This document shows positions 56,192 to 64,000 of a stretch of 64,000 nt of DNA, piece after piece. This DNA comes from DASSUW01 sp963789005 (GTDB lineage: Bacteria > Actinomycetota > Thermoleophilia > Solirubrobacterales > Solirubrobacteraceae): NCBI GenBank assembly GCA_963789005.1, contig CAWBIZ010000009.1:62001-126000 (forward strand), read 5' to 3'. How positions within the stretch are numbered: the stretch's first letter is position 1; each line of letters starts with the position of its first letter. The position numbers and the translations under genes were made by a program. The notes under the pieces are model-generated. The model did no database searches. It worked only from the letters and a program-made list of their open reading frames with translations, and was not told the origin of the DNA.

Positions 56192-56528
56192 AGGCCCGTT
56201 TGACGGTGACCGTGCCGGTCGCGACGCCGTCCGAATAGCTGCAATCGACGGCGTGCTTGCGCTCGCGCTTCTTGACCTCGTCGATGGCGAGCTCGCCGAC
56301 CGTGACGTGCCACTCGACGGGCTTGTACTTCCTGCCGCTCTCGAGGTCGACCAGCGGCGCCCAGATGTCATCCCATGAGCCGACCTCCACCGGGCCGGCG
56401 CCGCAGTCGATCGTCGCGTAGTACGTGTACGGCACCCTCGGCTTCTCGGCGGCGGCGGGACCGGCCAGGACGGCTAGCGCGAATGTTGCGGTCGTCATGA
56501 CCGTGAGCAAGGGGCGCAAGGGCTTCAA
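56190..56528 (-). CDS. Secreted hypothetical protein
   Basis: A 112-residue protein with a clear signal peptide (MKPLRPLL, then a hydrophobic core and AGPAAA, cleavage near residue 27). A small mature domain carries two cysteines (TIDCGAGP and AVDCSYSDG) that could form a disulfide. GGAGG lies six bases before TTG 56528, fixing the start. I do not recognise a family. The 250 bases upstream (56529-56778) hold no gene that I can support. Confidence 0.7.
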   Translation of the reverse strand: MKPLRPLLTVMTTATFALAVLAGPAAAEKPRVPYTYYATIDCGAGPVEVGSWDDIWAPLVDLESGRKYKPVEWHVTVGELAIDEVKKRERKHAVDCSYSDGVATGTVTVKRA

Positions 56529-56778
56529 CGTCAACCTCCGTGTCGGTGGGGCGCAGACCGGGAGAGCCGGCGGCCGAGCTGTCTCACCGTCCGTGGCGAG
56601 ATCTCTGGCTTTGCGTCCCCGCCTCACGACGGGTTTGCCCTGGGCGACTCGAAGAGTGCACGATCTGCATCGGCCGCCGGATGGGTGCCCATGAGGCCGC
56701 TTGGACGACTGTTCGGGTGCAGCGATTTCCACCCTTTGGGGCCTGCCCACCGCTCGGCGCCGGCCGGACACTCCCGGC

Positions 56779-57594
56779 GTGAGCTGGCGCAAGGTGGCCA
56801 ACCGAGGGCTTGAACGGGCGACCGGCCTTCGGCTCGTCCGCGTCGGCGCCGCACCCGCGCGTCCCGCCGCGGCGCCCAAGCCGACGCCGCGCGCCGCGCG
56901 GCCGGCAAAGCCCGACCGCATCAAGCGCTACCACGATCCGGAGGCCCGGGCGACCATGAAGGCGGTTCGGCCGTGGACGATGACGTCGTACTTCCGGATC
57001 TTCGCGCTCGTCGTCGCGGTTCGCCACGTCGTCGACAGCGGCGTGCCCGGCGCGATCGTCGAGTGCGGCGTGTGGCGTGGTGGAAGCATGCAGGCCGTCG
57101 CCCGGACCTTGCTCGGCCGCGGGGTGAGCGACCGCGAGCTGCATCTCTTCGACACGTTCGAGGGGATGCCCGAGCCGACCGACGAGGACCGGCGCGTGGG
57201 CGGCCCGCCGGCGCGCGAGCTGCTCGAAAGCAGCCCGCGGACGGAGCGGTCGATCTGGGCGATCGCCGACCTCCCCGACGTCCAGGCCGGGATGTCGCGG
57301 ACGGCGTATCCGGCCGACCGCATCCACTACCACCCCGGCCTCGTGCAGGACACGATCCCGGCACAGGCGCCCGAGCAGATCGCGCTCCTGCGACTCGACA
57401 CCGACTGGTACGAGTCGACCCGCCACGAGCTGGCCCACCTCTACGACCGGGTGCCCTCCGGAGGCGTGCTCATCGTCGACGACTACGACTACTGGGCGGG
57501 CTCGCGCAAGGCCGTGGACGAGTTCTTCGCTGCGCGCGGGGAGCAGCTCCTGCTGGTGCCCGTCGACTCCGGGCGGGTTGCCGTCAAGCCCTAG
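56779..57594 (+). CDS. TylF/MycF-family O-methyltransferase-like protein
   Basis: A 271-residue protein. After a Pro/Ala/Arg-rich N-terminus of about 45 residues comes a class-I SAM-dependent methyltransferase of the macrocin O-methyltransferase family. Its motifs are GAIVECGVWRGGSM, LHLFDTFEGMPEP, LLRLDTDWYEST and GGVLIVDDYDYW. The DTDWY and VDDYDYW aspartates match the metal-binding positions. No glycosyltransferase or macrolide genes are nearby, so the substrate is unlikely to be a macrolide. GTG 56779 is the chosen start. The stop shares a CTAG with the next gene. Confidence 0.85.
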   Translation: MSWRKVANRGLERATGLRLVRVGAAPARPAAAPKPTPRAARPAKPDRIKRYHDPEARATMKAVRPWTMTSYFRIFALVVAVRHVVDSGVPGAIVECGVWRGGSMQAVARTLLGRGVSDRELHLFDTFEGMPEPTDEDRRVGGPPARELLESSPRTERSIWAIADLPDVQAGMSRTAYPADRIHYHPGLVQDTIPAQAPEQIALLRLDTDWYESTRHELAHLYDRVPSGGVLIVDDYDYWAGSRKAVDEFFAARGEQLLLVPVDSGRVAVKP

Positions 57595-58166
57595 CCGCGC
57601 GGGAGGACGTCGCTGGCCCAGGTGGTGCGCTTCCAGTCCGGGACCGGTGGGTCGGTTCCTGCGCGCGGGAGGTAGTGGGAGCGTTCGACGAGCTGGTAGC
57701 GGTGGATGTAGCGCGGGCAGTTCGGGAAGACCTCGCGTGCCTGGACGCGGACGACGAGCAGGGCTCCCGGCCAGGACGGAAGGAGCTCGTCGGTCGGGTC
57801 GATCGTCGCCGTGCCGTTGAGCCGGAGGCGGCGCCGGTGCTCGAAGGAGATGAAGAGCAGGCCGACCTCGGGGTTGACGAGCACGTTGCCCGTGGAGACG
57901 AACATGCCGTTGCCGTCGTAGCTCGGGAACGCGAGCGTGCGCTCGTCGAGCACGCGGACGAAGCCCGGCTCGCCGCCCTTGTAGGAGCAGTTCGGCCGGC
58001 CGTGCTCGTCGGCGGTGGCGAGGAAGAGCATGTCCATCGACTCGATGAACGCGCGGTCGCCGTCGTCGATGAAGTCGCGCACCTTGACGTCCTCGAGCCG
58101 GTCGGCGAGCCGGCGCGAGTCGAAGCGGTCCTGGAGCCGGCGGCTGCCGTCGTGGTAGAAGCCCAT
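57591..58166 (-). CDS. Pyridoxamine 5'-phosphate oxidase-like flavin protein
   Basis: A 191-residue split-barrel protein of the PPOX superfamily: FLATADEHGRPNCSYKGGEPGFVRV, LAFPSYDGNGMFVSTGN and VGLLFISFEHRRRLRLNGTA contain the usual flavin-contact positions. Members bind FMN, F420 or heme; which applies here is unclear. The ATG overlaps by one base the stop of a small zinc-ribbon gene (TGATG). Confidence 0.82.
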   Translation of the reverse strand: MGFYHDGSRRLQDRFDSRRLADRLEDVKVRDFIDDGDRAFIESMDMLFLATADEHGRPNCSYKGGEPGFVRVLDERTLAFPSYDGNGMFVSTGNVLVNPEVGLLFISFEHRRRLRLNGTATIDPTDELLPSWPGALLVVRVQAREVFPNCPRYIHRYQLVERSHYLPRAGTDPPVPDWKRTTWASDVLPRG

Positions 58167-58378
58167 CAGTCGCGCCAGGCCTCGCGCTCGGCCGCGAGGC
58201 CCGAGCAGCACGAGGTGCCGCCGCAGTGCGGGCAGGTGGCCGCGGACGCCGCGGACATCCAGCCGGGGTCGGCCGTCGCCGGGTCGAAGTCGAGCTCCGG
58301 CGTCCCCAGCGCCCACGTGTCGAAGACCTGCCCGCAGCGCGGGCACTCGACCGTCAGGCGCTCGGCGGCGCGGGTCAT
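58166..58378 (-). CDS. Small zinc-ribbon protein
   Basis: A 70-residue protein with two CxxC pairs, ECPRCGQVF and TCPHCGGTSCC, about 34 residues apart. A metal-binding ribbon is likely and the function is unknown. It is coupled to the PPOX-like gene by a one-base overlap and is divergent from another zinc-ribbon gene at 58426. Confidence 0.75.
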   Translation of the reverse strand: MTRAAERLTVECPRCGQVFDTWALGTPELDFDPATADPGWMSAASAATCPHCGGTSCCSGLAAEREAWRD

Positions 58379-58425
58379 GTGCAGACGGTACCGCTTCCGT
58401 CCGGACGTGGGTCTAGCTTCGCGCC

Positions 58426-58737
58426 ATGGCGCTTACCGCCTGTCCGAGCTGCGACTCGAGCTTCCTGCAGCCGCTGCGCTGCGAGCCGCAGGGCGAGGAC
58501 GCGGTGCTGGTCGATCTGCGCTGCCCGGACTGCACGGTGCAGATCAAGGTCGCGTACTCCCGCACCGACATGGCCGAGCTCGACCGCCGGCAGACCGAGT
58601 GGCGCGACGAGATCGTCGCCGCCTACGAGCGGTCGGTCACCGAGAGCATGGAGGCGCTCGTCGACTCGCTCGTCTCGGCGCTCGACCGCGACCTGATCGG
58701 CGCGGACGACTTCGCGCCGCCGCGCCGGGCCGCTTAG
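58426..58737 (+). CDS. Zinc-ribbon hypothetical protein
   Basis: A 103-residue protein with an N-terminal zinc ribbon (ACPSCDSS, then LRCPDCTVQ), followed by a helical region of about 55 residues rich in Glu/Asp and Arg. I do not recognise a family. Its TAG stop overlaps the TAA stop of the convergent moaD-like gene in a shared TTAG. Confidence 0.7.
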   Translation: MALTACPSCDSSFLQPLRCEPQGEDAVLVDLRCPDCTVQIKVAYSRTDMAELDRRQTEWRDEIVAAYERSVTESMEALVDSLVSALDRDLIGADDFAPPRRAA

Positions 58738-59012
58738 CCGCCCGCGACGGCGGGCAGGATCGTCAGCTCGTCGCCGTCGGACACCGGCGTGTCGAGGCCG
58801 TCGAGGAAGCGGATGTCCTCGCCGCCGAGGTACACGTTGACGAAGCGCCGCAGGCTGCCGCCGTCGTCGGCGAGCCGCGTGCGCAGCTCGCCGTGCTCGG
58901 CGTAGAGCGCGTCGAGCGCCTCCCCCACGGTCGCGCCCTGCACCGAGGTCTCGGCCTGGTTGTCCGCCGCGTCGCGCAGCTGCGTCGGGAGCTTGATGCG
59001 GATCGCCGCCAT
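58734..59012 (-). CDS. MoaD/ThiS-like ubiquitin-fold sulfur-carrier protein
   Basis: A 92-residue beta-grasp protein (IRIKLPTQLRDAADNQ at the start, then GATVGEALDALYAEHGEL and DTPVSDGDELTILPAVAGG). It ends exactly in Gly-Gly, the requirement for adenylation and thiocarboxylate formation by an E1-like enzyme. Its ATG overlaps the stop of the threonine-synthase-like gene by one base (TGATG), so the two are made together. By analogy with CysO it may carry sulfide for that PLP enzyme; molybdopterin synthesis is less likely because no moa genes are near. Confidence 0.88.
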   Translation of the reverse strand: MAAIRIKLPTQLRDAADNQAETSVQGATVGEALDALYAEHGELRTRLADDGGSLRRFVNVYLGGEDIRFLDGLDTPVSDGDELTILPAVAGG

Positions 59013-60238
59013 CACGCCACCGCGGCCTCGAACGAAGACTCGAACTCGTCCAGCGACGGGGCGATCTCGGTCACCTCGAAGGTGCCGCGCACCGTGTCCA
59101 GCGTCTTCAGCCCGTCGCCGGTGATGTAGGCGACGACGCGCTCGCCCGGGTCGATGGTGCCCGCGGCGGCGAGCTTGGCCAGCACCGCCGTGGTCACACC
59201 GCCGGCTGTCTCGGTGAAGATCCCGGTCGTCTCGGCGAGCAGGCGGATGCCGGCGCGGATGTCGTCGTCGCTGACGCTCTCGATCACGCCACCGGTGGCA
59301 CGCGCGAGCTCGACGGCGTACGGACCGTCCGCCGGGTTGCCGATGGCGAGCGACTTGGCGATCGTGTCGGGCTTGACCGGGCGGCAGACGTCGGTGCCCG
59401 CCGCGAACGCCTGGGCGACCGGCGAGCAGCCGTCGGCCTGGGCGCCGCACATGACCGGCACCTCGCCGGTCAGCAGGCCGGCGTCGAGGAAGTCCTGGAA
59501 GCCGCGCGCCACCTTCGTGAACAGCGACCCGGACGCGATCGGCGCGACCACGCGGTCGGGCAGCTCCCAGCCGAGCTGCTCGGCCGTCTCGTACGCCAGC
59601 GTCTTCGAGCCCTCGGCGTAGTACGGCCGCACGTTGACGTTCACGAACGCCCACGACGGCCGCTCCCCGGCGACCTCCGTGCAGAGCCGGTTGACGGCGT
59701 CGTAGTTGCCGCGGATCGAGACGATGGTCGTCCCGTAGGCCCCCGTGGCGAGCACCTTCTCGGCCTCGAGATCGGCCGGGATGAACACGTACGACGGGAG
59801 CCCGGCGGCGGCGGCGTGGGCGGCGACCGCGTTCGCGAGGTTGCCCGTGGAGGCACAGGCGATCGTCTCGAAGCCCAGCTCCTGTGCTCGAGCGAGCGCC
59901 ACCGCGACCACGCGGTCCTTGAACGAGTGGGTCGGGTTCGCCGTCTCGTTCTTGATCCACAGCTCGCGGAGGCCGAGCCGCTCGGCGAGGCGATCAGCGC
60001 GGACCAGCGGGGTCCAGCCGGTCGGCAGCGCCGAGCGGGCGCTGTCGACGGGCAGGAAGTCGGCGTAGCGCCACAGCGTGTGCGGGCCCGCCTGGATGCG
60101 GCGGCGCAGCTCGTCGGAATCGCCGGAAGGCGGCGTGTAGGCGACCTCGAGCGGCCCGAAGCAGCGGCTACAGACGTAGCGAGCGTCGAGCGGGTAGGTC
60201 GAGGAGCACTCCTTGCACTTCAGGGCATCGGCCGGCAT
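59012..60238 (-). CDS. thrC: Threonine synthase-like PLP enzyme, SAM-riboswitch controlled
   Basis: A 408-residue fold-type-II PLP enzyme. An N-terminal zinc ribbon (C8, C11, C23, C26) precedes the catalytic part. The PLP lysine is K107 in NPTHSFKDRVV, the phosphate/PLP loop is CASTGNLANAV, and the glycine loop reads PIASGSLF. The order matches threonine synthases that act on O-phosphohomoserine. A SAM-I riboswitch precedes the gene and a MoaD-like carrier follows with a one-base overlap. Threonine synthase is the conservative name; homocysteine synthesis from O-phosphohomoserine is the alternative I favour from context. ATG 60238 is fixed by the zinc ribbon. Confidence 0.88.
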   Translation of the reverse strand: MPADALKCKECSSTYPLDARYVCSRCFGPLEVAYTPPSGDSDELRRRIQAGPHTLWRYADFLPVDSARSALPTGWTPLVRADRLAERLGLRELWIKNETANPTHSFKDRVVAVALARAQELGFETIACASTGNLANAVAAHAAAAGLPSYVFIPADLEAEKVLATGAYGTTIVSIRGNYDAVNRLCTEVAGERPSWAFVNVNVRPYYAEGSKTLAYETAEQLGWELPDRVVAPIASGSLFTKVARGFQDFLDAGLLTGEVPVMCGAQADGCSPVAQAFAAGTDVCRPVKPDTIAKSLAIGNPADGPYAVELARATGGVIESVSDDDIRAGIRLLAETTGIFTETAGGVTTAVLAKLAAAGTIDPGERVVAYITGDGLKTLDTVRGTFEVTEIAPSLDEFESSFEAAVA

Positions 60239-60250
60239 GGGTTTCGCTTT

Positions 60251-60274
60251 CTCCGCCCGGTCGGTGCGGCGGAG
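60251..60274 (-). promoter_or_regulatory. Possible ribosome-site sequestering hairpin of the SAM riboswitch
   Basis: CTCCGCC (60274-60268) and GGCGGAG (60257-60251) pair on the minus strand. The second arm contains the only GGAG near the thrC-like start. No T-run is present, so control is probably at translation. Confidence 0.5.
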
Positions 60275-60296
60275 GCGTCGCGAAGATGCCCTACGC

Positions 60297-60408
60297 CACA
60301 TCTCCCAGGCCGTCGTCTTGGAGCCTGATGGAATTGCCACCGTTTCCCGCTTGCGCGGGATGGTTGGCGGGGTTTCATAGGGCCAGTCCCTCCACCCCTC
60401 TGGATGCG
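60297..60408 (-). promoter_or_regulatory. SAM-I (S-box) riboswitch aptamer
   Basis: The minus-strand RNA has the S-box order. P1 is CGCATC/GATGTG. AGAGGGGTGGAGGGACTGG is followed by CCCTATGAAACC and GCCAACC. The P3 stem is CCCGC/GCGGG, then CGGTGGCAATTCCATC, and the P4 stem is CAGGC/GCCTG. These are the conserved SAM-I core blocks in the correct order over about 112 nucleotides. SAM-IV was considered but its diagnostic 3' pseudoknot is not present. It lies about 60 bases before the thrC-like ATG. Confidence 0.93.
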
Positions 60409-60490
60409 TACTGCTATGTAGCGGAGAAAGGTACCACGCGCCCGCGTAGAATCCCCCACGTAATGCCCGTCGCCGAGGACCCGCTCAGTC

Positions 60491-61486
60491 ATGCCGAGCC
60501 TGCCACGCTCCCCGTTCGGGCGCCGCTCGGCACGCCGTTCGACGGCTGAGCACGTCCCCGAGCGCGACGAGCCGCGCGTCGAGATCGTCGAGTCGCCCGG
60601 CCTTCGCTGGATCAACATCGAGCGGCCGCGGCAAGTCGACCTCGCATGGGTCGCCGAGCGCTACGAGTTCCACCCGCTCGACTACGAGGACGTCGGCTCG
60701 CGCAACCAGCGCCCGAAGGTCGACGAGTACGACGACTACCTGTTCATCGTGCTCCACTTCCCGCGCTACGACAAGTCGGTCGGGCGGCTGAACGCCGCCG
60801 AGGTCGACCTCTTCGTCGGCGCGGACTTCCTGATCACGATCCCGAACGAGCCGCTGCAGCCGATCGAGTACCTGTTCGAGCGCGTGCGCACCAACGAGGA
60901 GCTGCGCGAGTCGCACTTCTCCAAGGGCCCGGGCTACCTGCTCTACAAGATCGTCGACGACCTGGTCGACGCCTCGTTCCCGATGCTGCGCAAGATCGGC
61001 AACAAGCTCGAGCGGATCGAGGAGGAGATCTTCGAGGCCGACTCGCCCGACGTCGTGCGCGACATCTCCAACGTCAAGCAGGAGATCATCAACTTCCGCA
61101 AGATCGTCCGCCCGCAGCGGCCGGCCTTCCAGGACCTCGAGCGCAACAAGGCGCGCTACATCGCCGACGACCTCGAGATCTACTTCGAGGACATCAACGA
61201 CGCCTCCGAGCGCGTGTGGGACATGCTCGAGAACTACAAGGAGGTGGTGGAGGCGCTCGAGGACACCAACGAGTCCGCCATCGCCCACCGCACGAACGAG
61301 ACGTTCCGCGTGCTGACCGCGATCTCGGTGATCGTGCTCCCGCTGACGCTCGTGGCCAGCATCTGGGGCATGAACGTGCGCGTCCCCGGGGAGAGCGACA
61401 CGCTCGCGTTCTACCTCGTGCTCGGGCTGATGCTGGCGATGCTCGGCGGGCTGGTGGCGTACTTCCGCAGCCGGGACTGGCTGTGA
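60491..61486 (+). CDS. corA: CorA-family magnesium/cobalt transporter
   Basis: A 331-residue CorA protein with a large acidic cytoplasmic domain (DEYDDYLFIVLHFP, long helices around 150-265). Two C-terminal membrane helices follow, with the GMN pore signature at 293-295 (SIWGMNVRVPG) and a basic C-terminus. CorA pentamers carry Mg2+ or other divalent ions inward. ATG 60491 starts 83 bases from the divergent SAM riboswitch. The stop overlaps the GTG of the lipid-kinase-like gene. Confidence 0.93.
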   Translation: MPSLPRSPFGRRSARRSTAEHVPERDEPRVEIVESPGLRWINIERPRQVDLAWVAERYEFHPLDYEDVGSRNQRPKVDEYDDYLFIVLHFPRYDKSVGRLNAAEVDLFVGADFLITIPNEPLQPIEYLFERVRTNEELRESHFSKGPGYLLYKIVDDLVDASFPMLRKIGNKLERIEEEIFEADSPDVVRDISNVKQEIINFRKIVRPQRPAFQDLERNKARYIADDLEIYFEDINDASERVWDMLENYKEVVEALEDTNESAIAHRTNETFRVLTAISVIVLPLTLVASIWGMNVRVPGESDTLAFYLVLGLMLAMLGGLVAYFRSRDWL

Positions 61487-62466
61487 CCGACGCGGCGCTC
61501 GCCGAGCGCCGCCTGCTCGAGGTGGCGGCGCTCGAGCGCCCGGCACAGGCCAAGCGGATGCTGGTCATCGTCAACCCCGTCGCGACGACCATGTCCGACC
61601 GCTTGAAGCACCTCGTGGTCTACGCGCTCCAGGGGCGCTACCAGGTGACGGCGATCGACACCCAGCGCAAGGGCCACGCGATCGACCTCTGCCGCGAGGC
61701 GGCGGAGCAGGGGTTCGACGTCGTCGTCGCCTTCGGCGGCGACGGCACGGTCAACGAGGCCGCCAACGGGCTCGCCGGGTTCCCGACGCCGCTCACCTGC
61801 CTCCCGGGCGGCTCCAACAACGTGTTCTGCAAGATGCTCGGGATCCCGCACGACGTGGTCGACGCCACCGAGCACCTGCTGCGGATGCCCGACAACTGGG
61901 AGCCGCGGGCCGTCGACCTCGGGCGGGTGAACGGGCGCTGGTTCACATTCGCGGCCGGGGTGGGGCTCGACGCCAGCGTGGTCGAGCGCGTCGATGGCCA
62001 TCCGCACCTGAAGGCCCGCTACGGCGCCTGGTACTACAGCGCGGCGGCGGTCGCCACCTTCCTGCGCCGCTACGTGGTGGGGCCGCCGCGGCTCGAGCTG
62101 GAGCTCGACGGCCGCCGGGTTCGGGGCGTGAGCGCGTTCCTGCAGAACGGCTCGCCGTACACGTACTTCAAGACCCGGCCGGTGGACCTGGTCGAGGGTG
62201 CGCGGCTCGACTCGGGCGAGCTTGCCGGCGTGATGCTCACTCGCGCGCGGCCGTACGACGTTCCCACCGTGACGTTCCGCGCGCTGTCGGGAGCGGCGCG
62301 GATCGCAAAGCACCGCGGCGTCGAGGCGTTCACCGGCGTGCACCGCATCACCGTGCGCTCGCTCGACGGCCGGCCGGTGCCGACGCAGGTCGACGGCGAC
62401 TACATCGGCGACGAGGAGTCCGTCGAGATCACGGTCGGGCCGGGCGCCCTGCAGGTGGTGGCCTAG
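61483..62466 (+). CDS. Diacylglycerol kinase/sphingosine kinase-like lipid kinase
   Basis: A 327-residue protein of the DAGK catalytic family. MLVIVNPVA opens the nucleotide-binding fold, GGDGTVNEAANGL (from 85) is the ATP loop, LPGGSNNVFCKMLGI follows, and the C-terminal beta-sandwich contains the GDYIGDEESVEI end. Substrates in this family are diacylglycerol or related lipids. The GTG start overlaps corA (GTGA). The stop shares a CTAG with the convergent rel gene. Confidence 0.9.
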   Translation: MTDAALAERRLLEVAALERPAQAKRMLVIVNPVATTMSDRLKHLVVYALQGRYQVTAIDTQRKGHAIDLCREAAEQGFDVVVAFGGDGTVNEAANGLAGFPTPLTCLPGGSNNVFCKMLGIPHDVVDATEHLLRMPDNWEPRAVDLGRVNGRWFTFAAGVGLDASVVERVDGHPHLKARYGAWYYSAAAVATFLRRYVVGPPRLELELDGRRVRGVSAFLQNGSPYTYFKTRPVDLVEGARLDSGELAGVMLTRARPYDVPTVTFRALSGAARIAKHRGVEAFTGVHRITVRSLDGRPVPTQVDGDYIGDEESVEITVGPGALQVVA

Positions 62467-64000
62467 CCGCCGCTGGGCGTGACGCGGTAGGCGTCGAACA
62501 CCGAGTCGATCGACCGCAGGCGGTTGATCGCGGTCTTGAGCGCCTGGGTGTCCCCCACCTCGATCACGAACCGGTTCTTGACCATCGGGTGCTGGACGCT
62601 GCAGTAGGCCTCGACGATGTTGATGCCGCCCTCGGCGAACGTGCGGGCGACGTCCTCGAGCAGGCGGTGGCGGTCCCACGCGTCGACCTGGATCTCGACC
62701 TTGAACGACGTCTCGTTGTCGCCGTCCCAGGAGACGGCCACGAAGCGCTCGGGGTCCTTCTTGAGCGCCTCCGCGTTCGGGCAGTCCTCGCGGTGGATGG
62801 TGATGCCGCGGCCGAGCGACACGTAGCCCAGGATCTGGTCGCCTGACACGGGGCGGCAGCACTTGGCCAGCCGCAGCGGCACGTCGTCCACGCCCTCGAC
62901 GCGGATGCCGAACTGCGACGACGACGCCTCCGGCTTGCGGCGGACGGTCGGCTTGATCAGGTCCTCGGCGGCCGACACCTCGGCCTCGGCGCTCTCCCCC
63001 TGCTTGAGCCGCTGCAGGACCTTGTTGACGACGACCTTGGGCGAGATCTTCGCCCCGCCGAGCGCGATGTAGAAGTCCTCGGCCTTGCGGAAGCCCATCT
63101 CGCGGATCACGTCGGCGAGCAGCGGCGAGCCGGTGATCTTCTGGGCGGGCAGGCCGGCCTTGCCGAGGTGCTCCTGCAGCAGGTCGCGGCCGGTGTGCTC
63201 GGAGTCGTCGCGCGACTCGGCCTTGAACCAGGCGCGGATCTTGTTGCGGGCGCGGGTCGTCTTGACGAGCGCGAGCCAGTCGCGCGACGGGCCGCGCTCG
63301 CGCTTGGCGGTGAGGATCTCGACGATGTCGCCGGACTCGAGCTCGTAGTGCAGCGGGACGATCTTGCCGTTGACCTTGGCGCCCACGCAGCGATGGCCGA
63401 CGTCGGTGTGGATCTCGTAAGCGAAGTCGAGCGGCGTGGCGCCGACGGCCAGCGACTTGACCTCGCCCTTGGGCGTGAAGACGTAGACCTCGTCCTCGAT
63501 CAGCTGGCCGCGCAGGTGCTCGGTGAACTCGACCGGGTCGTCCTCGTCGCCCTGCCAGTCGAGCAGCGACTTGAGCCACTTGAGCTTCATGTCGGTCGGG
63601 TCGACCCCGCCCTGCTTGTTGCTCTCCTTGTAGCGCCAGTGCGCGGCGACCCCGTACTCGGCCGTCTCGTGCATGTCGCGCGTGCGGATCTGGATCTCGA
63701 GCGGCCGCCCCTCGGGCCCGATCACGGTCGTGTGGAGGGCCTGGTACATGTTGAACTTCGGCATCGCGATCATGTCCTTGAAGCGCCCGGGGAGCGGCTT
63801 CCACAGCGAGTGGATGACGCCCACCGCCCCGTAGCAGTCCTTCACGGAGTCGACGATCACGCGCATGGCCGTGAGGTCGTAGATCTCGTTGAACTCGCGG
63901 CCCTTGCGGGTCATCTTCGAGTAGATCGAGTAGAAGTGCTTGGCGCGGCCGGAGATCTCGGCGCGGATGCCGAGCGCCTCGAGCTCCTTCGCCAGGTAGC
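62463..64000 (-). CDS. rel: Bifunctional (p)ppGpp synthetase/hydrolase (Rel/SpoT family), partial
   Basis: Rel makes and degrades the stringent-response alarmones. The visible part of about 512 residues starts inside the synthetase domain (EIYDLTAMRVIVDSVKDCY, ALHTTVIGPEG, EIQIRT). It continues with the TGS domain (VYVFTPKGEVKSL, GATPLDFAYEIH), the zinc-finger region (LAKCCRPV, HREDCPN) and a C-terminal ACT domain. The N-terminal hydrolase domain lies beyond the right edge, so hydrolase function cannot be judged. The ATG at 63914 is internal. Confidence 0.96.
   Translation of the reverse strand, partial: YLAKELEALGIRAEISGRAKHFYSIYSKMTRKGREFNEIYDLTAMRVIVDSVKDCYGAVGVIHSLWKPLPGRFKDMIAMPKFNMYQALHTTVIGPEGRPLEIQIRTRDMHETAEYGVAAHWRYKESNKQGGVDPTDMKLKWLKSLLDWQGDEDDPVEFTEHLRGQLIEDEVYVFTPKGEVKSLAVGATPLDFAYEIHTDVGHRCVGAKVNGKIVPLHYELESGDIVEILTAKRERGPSRDWLALVKTTRARNKIRAWFKAESRDDSEHTGRDLLQEHLGKAGLPAQKITGSPLLADVIREMGFRKAEDFYIALGGAKISPKVVVNKVLQRLKQGESAEAEVSAAEDLIKPTVRRKPEASSSQFGIRVEGVDDVPLRLAKCCRPVSGDQILGYVSLGRGITIHREDCPNAEALKKDPERFVAVSWDGDNETSFKVEIQVDAWDRHRLLEDVARTFAEGGINIVEAYCSVQHPMVKNRFVIEVGDTQALKTAINRLRSIDSVFDAYRVTPSGG

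Noticed and set aside
60297..60408. SAM-IV or cobalamin riboswitch before the thrC-like gene
   Set aside because: The conserved blocks and their order match SAM-I; the SAM-IV 3' pseudoknot and the cobalamin core are not seen.

Overview
The window is very GC-rich DNA whose conserved gene order is that of an actinobacterium. Supporting signs are the actinobacterial integration host factor mihF followed by gmk-rpoZ-coaBC, the pyrR-pyrB-pyrC-carA-carB cluster, two ECF sigma/anti-sigma modules and frequent GTG/TTG starts. Flagellar switch genes, CheY and several cyclic-di-GMP genes mean the organism is probably motile. Together this suggests a deep-branching class such as Thermoleophilia (Solirubrobacterales), which is inference. 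No transposase, phage gene, CRISPR array or rRNA was seen.

Layout. 1-4.0 kb: the end of an OmpR-type response regulator, its histidine kinase, then fliM-fliY-cheY. 4-9.8 kb: a membrane-anchored alpha/beta hydrolase, a candidate structured RNA, two paralogous membrane HD-GYP proteins and an MFS transporter. 9.8-18 kb (minus strand): rnj-dapA, then dapB-M16 protease-pnp, split by an opposite-strand HDOD-GGDEF gene. 18-25.4 kb: accessory genes, namely a saccharopine-dehydrogenase-like reductase, an FAD desaturase-like enzyme, two sigma/anti-sigma pairs, a copper lipoprotein, a DsbA-like protein and a peroxiredoxin. 25.4-34.3 kb (minus strand): rimP-nusA-rnpM-infB-DUF503-rbfA-nrnA-truB-ribF-(GGEEF gene)-rpsO, with an intrinsic terminator in the rimP leader. 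34.4-39.2 kb: TPR protein, transglutaminase, DUF58, MoxR. 39.2-50.6 kb: coaBC-rpoZ-gmk-mihF and the pyrimidine genes pyrD-pyrK-carB-carA-pyrC-pyrB-pyrR, with a PyrR-type RNA site. 50.6-56.2 kb: RNase Z, a phosphodiesterase, tRNA-Arg(CCG), then a small accessory segment ending in a duplicated 3' piece of that tRNA. 56.2-64 kb: a secreted protein, a TylF-type methyltransferase, a PPOX protein, zinc-ribbon proteins, a SAM-I riboswitch controlling thrC-like and moaD-like genes, CorA, a diacylglycerol-kinase-like protein and the start-truncated rel gene.

How the genes work together. Four transcription units (fliM-fliY-cheY, both HD-GYP genes and the HDOD-GGDEF gene) share an upstream motif, (T/C)CAAG-N14/15-GCCGAT, that resembles FliA/WhiG (sigma-28) promoters. 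This would tie cyclic-di-GMP turnover to the flagellar regulon. Two cyclic-di-GMP genes are embedded in an otherwise housekeeping gene string (nusA to rnj).

The most interesting locus is 58.7-60.4 kb. A clear SAM-I (S-box) aptamer precedes a threonine-synthase-like PLP enzyme, which overlaps by one base a MoaD/ThiS-like protein ending in Gly-Gly. Repression by SAM makes little sense for threonine synthesis. It does suit homocysteine/methionine synthesis from O-phosphohomoserine with a protein-thiocarboxylate sulfur donor, analogous to CysM/CysO. That function is a hypothesis.
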